Assembly (NCBI GenBank): GCA_016647705.1
Contig: CM028335.1
Location: 38,632,712 to 38,696,711 of the forward strand
DNA from: Eucommia ulmoides
Taxonomy: Eukaryota > Streptophyta > Magnoliopsida > Garryales > Eucommiaceae
Length of the DNA: 64,000 nt
Reading direction: 5' to 3'
Shown one piece after another: positions 1-9,749 of this stretch. The notes below the pieces were generated by a model. The model made no database searches and was not told where the DNA came from. It saw only the letters and a program-made list of their open reading frames with translations. The position numbers and the translations under genes were made by a program. How positions within the stretch are numbered: position 1 is the first letter of the stretch; each line of letters starts with the position of its first letter.

Positions 1-418
1 GATTTCGTTCGGTTAACAATAACGGAGTTTAGGTATCTTATAATCTTGGTTCCTAAACTCCTCCGCCACCTCTTGCGAGTGTAAGATGAGGGAATACATG
101 ACTTTGTGTCGACGAAGTGGTCCCCCTCAATGTCTTAATGACTCTAGGCCACGTGAGTCTTGACCCAACGTCATCGATTGCACACTAACTAACGCCCTCA
201 CGGGTCGTTAAGTCGTAACAATGTGTTTACCCTAGTCCGAATCTAGGGTTACCTCTCCCGAGTGTCAAACCCTAGATTCTCAAATCCAACCCTAATACAT
301 TTACAAGCATATTAAGATCGTCATCAAATGATAAACACAATCGGACTTAAAACAACAACCGTTAAAGAAACATATATTAAACCAAACGAGTATTTACACA
401 ACTACACCTTTCCCTAAC
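1..418 (-). repeat. Element A 3' LTR, first part
   Basis: This stretch aligns base for base with 11842-12259 of A's 5' LTR, with scattered substitutions concentrated in the first 120 bases. It ends in CTAAC (414-418), which is repeated at 6040-6044 on the other side of the inserted element B. The LTR start lies left of the window. Confidence 0.85.
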
Positions 419-420
419 TG

Positions 421-2103
421 CTAGTCCTCGAGCAAAATACCCTAATGCTAAATAACACTAACTACACTAATTAGTACATCCTAAACTACAGATACGTAAT
501 CATTAACAAATAAGACGTACACGCCTATAAGATTTAAGTTTAGTCAAAAAAACCATGATATTCTTCCCTCAACAACCCATAATCAAATCCGATTAAGGAA
601 TAACATACACCACGTGGTGTTCTAGAATTTTAACACTCAATATCAGTTCAAATCATTTTAGATCCTATTGAAATGTGTGTGTGTGAGAGAACTTAGATAT
701 ATAACAAATCAAACGCCGGATTGCATTTTTCAATGAATAAGATCATGACTTAAACTTGTTAAAACATTAAGGGAAACCATATGCTTGATTGGGCTCAACT
801 ATCCACTAATGTAGGTTCGGACATGCACTGAGATCAATAGGGCTTGGTCAGGCTTTGGAGAACGGCCAAGGGTATCGTAGGATTAGAAACTTGTTATAAT
901 TTTAACGATACCCGAGGTACAAACGTTTGTCGCTAAATCTCTCTCATGACTCCCTTATCTTTGAAGATATTACCCTAAATAGGATTTAGTAAACTTGTAT
1001 TCACTTGTCAAAACTATTGAATTTAAACACTATATTCATATAGTTTTTTCTTTTTGTTTTTTTTTTTTTTTTTGTTTTTTTTTTTTAGAACACCCCCAAA
1101 CTTATTCAATTTTGTACAATTTTAGGGTTGTTTAGATATAACTAAAAGCTTGACAAGTGAATACTCTTATACTTAACCAAAAATACTGAAACCCCGATTG
1201 CCCGCTTCAAGTTAGCATAATCTAATGCTACTTGTTTTTACTCAATTTTTCACTTTTATTCCTAGCAACAATGGTTCTGAAAAATTTACTTGGTTAAAGT
1301 ATAGAAACAAGTTCAGAAAACAAAAAAACAAATTGGCTTCGACAGGAGAATGAGGGAATAACTTTTCAGGTTAGTTTCAAACGGTTTAAGCGATAAAAAT
1401 GAAGGCCTATATCATGCCTCCGGAATTACCTTACCTATAATTTTGCCTCAAGCCTCTCCCAGTCAAGTTCTAGATTCCTCATTTCTGTCATAAACTTAAT
1501 ACTGAATAATCGGCGTCCAATCGTTCAATTGATTATACAACGAGTTTATGCAATCGTGCGATTTAGTATCAAAATAATTTTTACCTTATCGACATGCTAA
1601 GCACACAAAACACACGTGAATGGCATTACCCCCAACCTTAAAACACAATTTAGGGGGTAATTTTCATCATCAGGACATGGTTCGGACAAACTCAAAAACT
1701 CAGCATGCTTATACAACTCAATTCATTAATAATTCTATTCTACTTCTACAAACAAATATTACTTATTCTAATTATCCTTACACATGCATAGCTAAACATT
1801 ACACATGTATAACAAAAAGAATTTCAAAATTTACAAAAATTTTAACATTAATAAATAAATTTGTACAGCAAAAAGAATTTTTGTTCCCCTTTACATCAAA
1901 AAATTTCATCATCCTTCTTATCCCCTTCAAGACAAAAAAAAAAAAAAAAAAAAACTACATGCATCGCATTGCATACTTCCCCCAAACTTAAACAAGGCAG
2001 TGTCCCCACTGCCTAAGCAGTGAACCCTTAGCAGAATAGAAAAATATGTATTAAAACTGGGGCGGACACATACCTAGGAGGAAAGACATAGAAATCTAAC
2101 CTC
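421..2103 (-). other. Element B 3' non-coding region
   Basis: No coding potential is visible on the element's strand. The stretch is collinear with 6901-8612 of A, 46491-48258 of D and 60644-62242 of B2. Shared landmarks are a TGTGTGTGTG run near 680, the phrase CCACTAATGTAGGTTCGG, a poly-T tract at about 1047-1086, and CCCCCAAACTTA blocks. A plus-strand open frame at 1620-1991 runs through this region antisense to the element and into a poly-A tract, and looks like chance. Confidence 0.7.
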
Positions 2104-2110
2104 CTACCGT

Positions 2111-2631
2111 TTATTGTGGATGAGATAGCGGTGGTGGCTCATCCGGCTCGAAAACTGGCACGGGCGTATAACGCGCCACGTCGATTCCAAGATGCTCGAA
2201 TATGACTCGTTGGTTTTGATCTTGTCGTCGGATGTAGGATTCCATGTAGTTCTCCATCTGGGCAAAATTATCTTGAAGTTGAGCCACATCGGACTGGAGA
2301 CTACGGACATCTCGTAAGATTGGTGCGATTTGGCCTCGGCTGGTTGTAGGCATTGGTCGCTCCGAAGGACCGGCTTCTTCCTCTTCTTGACCCTCTTCTC
2401 CTTCACCTGGTCCGCCCTTCCACTTTTACCCTTTGTTGTCTTGGCAATATGAATTATTGACGAGTAGATGTGCCAACCGACATTGACGGGCATCCCTCTA
2501 TCAATGCCGTATAGCATAAATGCTCGCTCCTTGGCAACATTGGACACATGAGAGGTAGGGAGCAGATTGGCGTAGATAAATTGATGCAAAATCTTGGGGA
2601 TCGGTTTCAGAATCCGACGCTGCTTTGCCAT
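2111..2631 (-). pseudogene. Shortened, frameshifted family ORF (putative plant transposon protein-like) in element B
   Basis: Reading starts at an ATG at 2631 (MAKQRR...). It runs directly into the second half of the domain found complete in elements A and D: a segment reading FIYANLLPTSHVSNVAKERA corresponds to FICASLLPTSHLSDVSKDRA in A. About 150 N-terminal residues are therefore missing, by internal deletion just after the start codon. Near 2405-2440 the frame shifts. The acidic segment (PGEGEEGQEEEEAGPSERP) and a heptad-rich C-terminal tail, probably a short coiled coil, continue in the other frame to a stop at 2111-2113. Function is unknown. The ORF lies downstream of the PBS and leader, where gag would be in a full element. 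It is not functional as it stands. Confidence 0.7.
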
Positions 2632-4395
2632 TTTTCCGATAAATCACAATCATAGCACCAACCACAATAATAGTAATAGAACTCGCAATTCAAACCCTGG
2701 TCAGCGAACACACTATACCCTATTTTCTCAAACATATGCCAACTAAAGCCAATCAAAACAAATTTCACAAGATATTCCACCAACCATAACCAAATCACAT
2801 TTTTGTCGCAAGGTAGCATTCAATAAATGATTCACATTGTATAGAAACACAAAAACATGATAGAGTTTACCATTAATCATTCCTCAATCCCAAATAGCAT
2901 GAAAACCATAACTTAGGGTTTAAAGGGGTTTAGGGTTCTAACCAAATCCAATGATTTTTTAAATAAATGAGAAAATGAAGAAAATATTTCAACAACTAAA
3001 TGAAAAATAAGATCATTGGCACTTGTTGAAAATTTTTAATCAAATCATCGGAGAATGGCGATATCGCACTGTTTCACCATTCGAACCCTAATTTTTGAAA
3101 ATGGGAGGAGGAATTCCATGTTTGGACGAAGATTGTTGGTGAAAATCTAAGTTTTTAGCAATGTAGAATGAATCTTCAACGGGAGGAAAGGATTTGGGAT
3201 GGTGAAGTTGAGAGGTTTCTTGAAATTTTTAGGAGGGAAGTGCCGTTTGTGAAAAGGACTGTGCGTTTTAAAACAGGGCTCGCGTGAATTCGCCTAGGAG
3301 GTGGTTTTTCCTCTTAGGCGAATGAGCGCCTTTTTTTTTTTTTTAAAAAAAAAAACCTTCTAGTGTAAATCCGCATAGGCGGTGGTGTTTACGCCGAGGC
3401 GAGTTTACACCAGTGTGAAACCCCTGATTTGGTTGTAAATCCGCTTAGGCGGTGGGTTTTTTGCCTGAGCGAATTTACGCCAGTGTAGGAACTCAGCTTT
3501 TCTTCATTTTCCGCCTAGGCGGTAGTTTTTCTGCCTGGGCGAACTTACGGTAGTGTAAAATGCAGACTTTTTCTATCAAATTTTCACCTAGGCGGTGGTT
3601 TCTCCGCCTGGGCGAAATTACGCCAGAATGTTTTCTCAGTCTTTTTGTCCAATTTTCACCTAGGAGGTGGTTTTACCGCTTAGGCAAATTTTTGCTAGTG
3701 TGGACTTAAGCTAGATTCCTTTAGGTTTTCACATTGTTTCTCTACACCTCTTATTTCCTCTTCATCCTTCAAATTAGTTTTAGCATGCAAATCAATCCTA
3801 AGTACCTACCTCATCAATTCACCACAAAAAATAGTATTACAAGATCAATACGATCTCCAAAAATGTATTTATACAAAATTCGGGAATATTCGTTACCCTC
3901 GATGACATATCAAAAGATGTTGCTTGGTTTTACGTCCCTAGCATGGACGTTTATGAATTCCGGCTCTATCCTTCAACAAGGGAGATGTTCTCTACAACTA
4001 GCTCTTCATCCTTGAAGTAGTGTTTGATCCGCTCTCCGTTGACTCAGAAAGTTCGTCCGTCTTTGCCTTCTAACTCGATAGTACCTACGGGACATTTGCT
4101 TAAGCATTTTTCACCAAAATCCCTCATAGACAAGGTATTTTGGATAGAATGCTTTGTTGGATCGTGATTCATTGTATTGAAGTTGGTTTCTTCTCTCTCT
4201 CCTTATCATTTTCAACATATGCTCAACCTCGGGATCAAGAGCCAAGAATTCCAACTCCTTCTTCGTTGTATGCTCTGTTTGATCATATCTCTCGAAACAA
4301 ATTAAACAAATAATTTAAAAGAAACTAAAGGAAAAGAATTGTCAGGATTAATATTCAACCACTTGGTCACAATATCAACTAAATTACAACACATT
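2632..4395 (-). promoter_or_regulatory. Element B transcribed leader (5' UTR) with hairpin array
   Basis: This is the region between PBS and ORF start. It holds a GC-rich array of six units at about 3284-3700. Each unit has a CCGCCTAGGCGG-type arm, a short spacer, a second arm and a tail like GCGAATTTACGCCAGTGT. Unit spacing is about 65-80 bp. The rest of the leader is AT-rich with many stops. Short open frames at 3734-4015 (plus) and 2607-2819 (minus) have no recognisable content. Confidence 0.65.
3284..3700. repeat. Paired-palindrome hairpin array in B leader
   Basis: Six imperfect units start near 3284, 3366, 3428, 3508, 3580 and 3653. Arms such as CCGCTTAGGCGG and CCGCCTAGGCGG are near-palindromic, and the second arm of each unit can also pair with the first. 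Confidence 0.85.
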
Positions 4396-4413
4396 TCCTC
4401 GGCAACGGCGCCA
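4396..4413 (-). other. Primer-binding site of element B (tRNA-Asp)
   Basis: The plus strand reads TCCTCGGCAACGGCGCCA, one mismatch from the 3' end of plant tRNA-Asp(GUC) including its CCA. It sits 6 bp left of the LTR start at 4420, as expected for a minus-strand element. Confidence 0.85.
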
Positions 4414-5393
4414 AAAACTTGTTACGCGCTCGGATTCACAACCTTGTTTCCTCCTCGCGGTAATTGGACTACTCGCAAGTGTACGAGGTCTAGTTTTAAT
4501 ATAATAGATCTTTTAGGATTGGATATTGTTCCACTGGGAAATTCGTGTAATTCTGTTGAGTATTGTGATTTACAAAGTTTCGTATTATCTCGACTAATCA
4601 TAACTCGTTTGTTTTCTAATTACTATACTAAGATAAACTACAACTATTGGGTTAGTTATAATTACACTAATTACTTAGGTATTAATCTCTTTCATATAAT
4701 GCATAATCGATGTTATTTAGTTAGCTATAACGATTTTTATCTAATCCGACAACCTCTGTATCAATAACTCCTCCGCTACCTCTCCCGAGTGTAAAACGAG
4801 AGATTACACGACTTCGTGTCAACGAATAAGTCCCCTTCAACGCCTAAACGACCCTAAGTCGCGTGAGTTTTGAGCCAACGTCATGGGTTGCATACGTTCT
4901 AACGCCCTCCCGGGTCGTTAGAAAGTCACGTTGTATTTACCCTAGTCCGAATTCAGGGTTACCTCTCCCGAGTGTCAAACCCCATATTCTCGGTTTATCT
5001 ATACAAGCATAATATCAAGAATAACAGTAAACACAATCGGATTTATACAAAGAACACGTTAAAGTAATATTAATTCATTCAACTAAACAATTACATGATT
5101 TCGACTACACCTAAGTAACATTTAACTACTACTATAAGATCTTAGCCATATACCATACAAAATAAGAGGGATTCAACATTCTTAGATATGAAAAAGTGAT
5201 TACAAAGAATAAAACAAGAGAGAAACGATCAAATCTAGAAGTGAAACGGTTCACTGTCGCTAATGATCGATCTGTACGTTATCCTTCTTTATCCAAATGA
5301 TGAACCTCCTTCTTGATCTTCAAAATATAGCTTAAGAGCTCTCTACTAGGGTTAGGGTTCTTCAACTCTCTCTTTCAGACATGGGAAAATGGG

Positions 5394-5401
5394 TATTTAT
5401 A
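5394..5401 (-). promoter_or_regulatory. TATA box of element B LTR
   Basis: TATAAATA on the minus strand, about 55 bp downstream of the nearest hairpin unit. B2 (60146-60153) and the left LTR of C (14550-14557) have the same octamer in the same place. Confidence 0.65.
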
Positions 5402-5455
5402 GGCCTAGGGGTTCAAAAAAATATCTAAACAGATATTTTGACATGTTCTGCGATT

Positions 5456-5850
5456 TCCGCCTAAGAGGTAGAAATTCTGCTTAGGCGGAGTTTAAGTCGG
5501 TTAGAATTCCGCCTAAGCGGCAGAATCTTCGCTTAGGCGGAGGACTAACTTCTTAGCTTCTTATCTTTCTGACGGAATTCCGCCTAGGCGGTAGCTACTT
5601 CGCCTAGGCAAATTTACAGCAGTGTAGCTCTATCCAGTAGTTCAGTACTTCCAGCGTTCTGGTGGATTTCTGCCTAGGCGGTGGAAACTTCGCCTAGGCG
5701 GATTCAAAACTTCAGCCCTTTCAATCTTCTGATGGATTTCCGCTTAGGCAATGGAAACTTCGCCTAGGCGGATTTCAAATCTTCAGCAATTCAACTTTCT
5801 GATGAATGTCCGCCTAGGCAGTAGAAACTTCGCCTAGGCGAATTTGCTCT
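5456..5850. repeat. Paired-palindrome hairpin array in B LTR U3
   Basis: Six units of about 65 bp. Each has an arm like TCCGCCTAGGCGGTGG, a spacer AAACTT, an arm CGCCTAGGCGGA, and a tail resembling CTTCAGCAATTCAACTTTCTGATG. The array lies immediately upstream of the TATA box in element orientation. Confidence 0.85.
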
Positions 5851-6039
5851 ATTATTTGAAACCTCCTTTTTTTTCATTTTTTTTGGCTACCCCTTTCGCA
5901 CCATTTTGCTCGGTTTTCCAATTGTTTACGTCCCTGCTCCTGACTAATAAAAACAACTAAAACGGTATTCAAAATTAAATAAATTACTCAAAAACTGGCA
6001 AATTCGGTTTAGAATTAGATAGGTATTTTACACCTATCA

Positions 6040-6884
6040 CTAACTAATCTCTAAATTACACTAACATGTTCTCAGCCAATACAACATTAAATCAAGAGGA
6101 GATCATCATCATCAACAATAAACATTAAATACAAAGATGGAAACAAGGGAATAAAAGCCAAATCTCAAAGTAGAGTAGTCCACTTTCACCAAAGAACAAT
6201 CCTCCCGAGCTTCCTCTTCTCCGGTGATGAACTTCCTCTTCTAGCTCTTCAAGGATTGGCTAAGAACACCTTCTAAACTAATCTAATCAACTTCCTAAAT
6301 TACCTAAACCTAACTAAGGTGGAAGGAACTCTCCAAATGTCAACTGAGCGTTCTTTCACGTCTATTCCTTTTTTAAGGTTTGGTGGAGAAAAGGGTTAAA
6401 TAGGTAAGGTTTGGAAATATCTTCCAAATACCTGAAAACAGATATTTTTGTGCAGAGTGTCACCACCTAAGCGGTGGTTCATGCCTAGGTGGTGGACTTA
6501 AGTCGGTTAACTTCTGTCGGTAACTTCACCTAAGCGGTGGTTTTTCCGCTTAGGCGGTGCATACCGGCATAACATTCTGATCTTTTCTCGCCTAGGCAGT
6601 GGTTTTCTCGCCTAGGCGGTGGTTCAACCCTTCAGCACTCTAATATTCTGCGTCTTTTCCTCCTAGGCGGTGGAACGTCTGCCTAGGCGGTGATCTTCAT
6701 TCATCGAAACCTTGTTTTGCACATTTATTTCACCATTTCTCCACTGTTTTCACTTGTTTCTCGCCCTTTGACGTCATTTCACCTGTTCTACACTAAAACA
6801 CACTAAAACAAAATTAAATATAACTAAAATGCTTGAAAACTAACAAATCCGGTTTAGAAATAGACAGGTTTTTCACACCTATCA
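6040..6884 (-). repeat. Element A 3' LTR, second part (starts with target duplication of B)
   Basis: The stretch resumes A's LTR exactly where it broke at 418, after the duplicated CTAAC. It ends CACCTATCA and is followed by the polypurine tract complement ATACCCCCAAACTTAG (6885-6900). Hairpin units lie at about 6465-6690. Confidence 0.85.
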
Positions 6885-6900
6885 ATACCCCCAAACTTAG
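6885..6900 (-). other. Polypurine tract of element A
   Basis: Read on the minus strand as CTAAGTTTGGGGGTAT, directly abutting the 3' LTR. Equivalent tracts are at 15117-15131 (C), 46476-46490 (D), 51660-51674 (inside D) and 60628-60643 (B2). Confidence 0.8.
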
Positions 6901-8612
6901 AATTTTGCTAGTCCTCGAGCAAAACACTAACGCTAAATTAAACTAACTAACGAACTAACCAACTAAAATGAAAAACTAAATTAACACGAAAGAAGTATAT
7001 GTATGTAAATATAGAGTTCAATCGAAATGACCAATTTGTTCCTCCCTCAACATCCCTAAATCGGATCAAGTTCGGGAAGTAACCAACACCAAGTGGTATT
7101 CTAGAATTTCAACGATCTATATCAATAAAAACCATTCTAGATCCATTTGAAGTGTGTGTGTGAGAACTCAAATGTATAACTAGTCAAATACCGAATTCGA
7201 TTATTCAATTGTTAAGCTCATAATTTTAAACCGTTGAAGGATTCAGGAAAACCATACGCTTGATTGGAGTCTACTATCCACTAATGTAGGCTCGGATATT
7301 CACAGAAATCAATAGGGCTTGGTTTGGATTTGGAGAACGACCACGGGTATCACTGGAATTGCAAATAGATAATCGTTTGATACCCAAGGTAAAATCGCTT
7401 GTCGCTATCCTCTCTCATGACCCCACATTTAAAGTACAACTCTGAATAAGAAACGAAAATCCTGGTATTCACTTGTCGAAAGAGAAGAAAATGAAAACTA
7501 TATTCACTTTTTTTTTTTAACATATTCCTAATTTAATTCAAATTGTTACAGTTTTAGGAGAGTGCAAAAAGAAGTTAGAGAAACACACCCCCAAACTTAT
7601 TCGAATTTATAAAATTTTAGGAATATGTAAAAAGAAATGATAGAAACACACCCCCAAACTTATTTTAGGAGCGTGCAAAAAGAAATACTAAAGTGACAAG
7701 TGAATACACTAATACCAAATCAATAAAAATTTATCAAAAACCCTACCGCTCACTTGATTTCACTCAATTTTTAAAATTAGGCTTAGTGACATTGGGTTAG
7801 GAAAAAATTAATTGAAAGGAGTATTTGAACATTTTCAGAATTTGATTACGTTATCAGCTTCAACAGGGGAAATAAGGAATGAAATTTTTCAGGTTGGCTA
7901 CAATGATTGAAGCGAAAAATTGACGGCCTAAATCACGTCTCCGGAATTACCTTACCTAGGATTCCGCCTCAAGTTTTCCCCAAATCAAGTTCTAGTTTCC
8001 TCATTTTCTATCATGAGCCTAATATTGAATAATCAACGTCTAATCGTTCAGATAATTATACATTGAGTTCAAATGTCGTGCAATTTTCAGATCGAGATAA
8101 TTTTTACCCAATCGACATGTTAAGCACACAAAACACAAAAGGAATGTATTACCCCCGACCTCAATGTACAATTTGGGGATAATTCTCATCATCGGGTCTT
8201 GGCCCAAATGAACTCACATCTAATCATGAAAATACAACTTTATACATACACAAATCTAAACTAAATCTAATACTAACATACATAAATTAATCTAACACTA
8301 AATATGCAAAAAAAAAAAACAATTAAACTAACTAAATTAAAATTTTAAAAACAAAAACATTCATAAAAAATTACATACATAAAATTAAATTAGTACATCA
8401 AAAAAATTTCCATTTTGTTCAAAAAATAATAATTGTTGTTCATCCTTTTCTACAAAAAGTCAAAATGGATGAACATCCACTAAACTATCATCCAATCCAT
8501 ACCATTCAGGCCTGAACATGGCAGTGTTCCAACATCAGCGAACCCAATAAACATATAGCATACTTGCATACAAAATGGGTTGAGCACATACCTAGGGAAT
8601 AAGACTTATTCC
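6901..8612 (-). other. Element A 3' non-coding region
   Basis: This region separates ORF and PPT. It has no coding potential but is closely similar to 46491-48258 of D. It contains CCCCCAAACTTATT blocks at about 7588 and 7650 and a short poly-T tract near 7509. Confidence 0.7.
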
Positions 8613-9749
8613 CTACTGTTCACCTGAAGACAAATCATCACCATCATCACTTTGGGAAGGAGAGTGTGGTCTCTGGAGTAGATGTGGCGGCACAGATGGC
8701 ATCGGAGGGTAATCGTCCATCTCAAGGCCAAGGCCATCCCAAATCTTCCATTAGACTCGATCTTGTTGCCTCAAAAATTGATCCAGGAAAGAAGCTATCT
8801 CATATTGGTTCTAGAGAATGGTCTGAAGCTTGTTATTTATCCTCTCTTGGGAGTTTTCATCTCGGCTTCCAGAAGGTCTAGCCATCTCGTCTGCTTGCTC
8901 TTCCTCTTCCTCAAGCTCAGCCTCGGGTGCCTCTTGCGCCCCAGTCTTCCACAACCAGTTTATCACTAACAGAGTAAGTGGAGAGATAGGGTCACACTGG
9001 CTTCCCCCGGATACAGTCACATCAGCTAATCTGAAAATATGGGTCAATAGTGACGGAAACGGGAGCCCACACTTTACCGTTTTCGTAGCATGAATGATCG
9101 ATGGATAGATCAGAAATCTAACGTTGATTGGTTGTCCGGTATGAATTTTATAGATCAAAAAGGCCCTGTCCTTTGAGACGTCTGACAGATGTGATGTCGG
9201 TAGGAGGCTTGCGCAGATGAAGTGGTGCCAGATTTTTGAAATTAGCTTGAGGTAACTCACCGAAAAGGTAGCGACATTCGGCCCTTGGTGTTTCCACTTT
9301 ACTTTGTCAGATGTGATCTTTTGGATGACCCTATGCAAAGTAGGGTCTTGGCGTTCAAGAGACTCCGGTGCCGACAATCTAAAGAGATGATTTATAAAGT
9401 TGGGGCTGAAGATGATAGGTTGATTCTGAACCCTTGATAGGTCATCAATGGCCTCTGTAGCATTAGAATAAAACTCTTTGACCAAAGCAATCTCGCCTGG
9501 GGGTGGCGATTTACAGAATTGCTCCCAGTGGCGACTTCGGATTTTATTTTGAAATTCCACTGGGAGATCTTCAATCAGACCGAAACCCCGTTAACATATG
9601 CAGGCACGATATTTTTTGTGTTCTTTAAAGTGCTCTGCCGCCTGTTTTGACACAAAATGGGTGGCATCGTAGTCAACGTCGATCGGCACCCTAGGGTGTG
9701 AACTCGACCCTTCTCCTCTGGCCCTCCTCTTTGCTGCTCTTTTCGGCAT
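8613..9749 (-). pseudogene. 379-codon family ORF (putative plant transposon protein-like), three stops, element A
   Basis: The ATG is at 9749-9747 and the final stop at 8615-8613, with no frameshift. The N-terminus is basic (MPKRAAKRRARGEG), consistent with nuclear targeting or nucleic-acid binding (inference). Residues of about 55-230 resemble the domain annotated in plants as 'putative plant transposon protein', judged from motifs such as LVKEFYSNATEA, IIFSPNFINHLF and FICASLLPTSHLSDV. An acidic stretch around 280-290 (EEEEEQADEMARPSG) leads into a probable coiled coil and a C-terminus ending DDLSSGEQ. In-frame stops are at codons 53, 313 and 333; the D copy has CAA, CAG and CAA at those positions. 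The ORF sits where gag would be, but I see no zinc knuckle. Its role is unknown. Confidence 0.75.

Larger units (their letters stand above)
419..6039 (-). mobile_element. Element B: single-LTR Athila-like element inserted in A's LTR
   Basis: The insertion is bounded by the 5-bp duplication CTAAC at 414-418 and 6040-6044. Its right side is a full 5' LTR (4420-6039) with a PBS at 4396-4413. On the left only TG (419-420) precedes the internal region, which starts at CTAGTCCTCGAGC. That is the sequence normally found just inside the polypurine tract, so the 3' LTR and the tract are missing. The internal region (421-4395) carries a shortened, frameshifted copy of the family ORF (2111-2631) and a leader hairpin array. 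It belongs to a subfamily distinct from A, with a different LTR left end. Confidence 0.8.
4420..6039 (-). repeat. Element B 5' LTR (1620 bp)
   Basis: The LTR begins TGTTACGCG next to the PBS and ends CACCTATCA, followed by the target duplication CTAAC. In element orientation (right to left), U3 carries a hairpin array at about 5456-5850, then a TATA box at 5394-5401, then R and U5. The stretch 4470-5160 is collinear with the other LTRs in the window. A plus-strand open frame at 4339-4767 crosses the PBS and LTR and is chance. Confidence 0.85.

Noticed and set aside
1620-1991. 123-codon open frame on the plus strand
   Set aside because: Antisense to element B's non-coding region and running into a poly-A tract; not conserved in A, D or B2.
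4339-4767. 142-codon open frame on the plus strand
   Set aside because: It spans PBS and LTR of element B on the opposite strand and is not conserved in sister LTRs.
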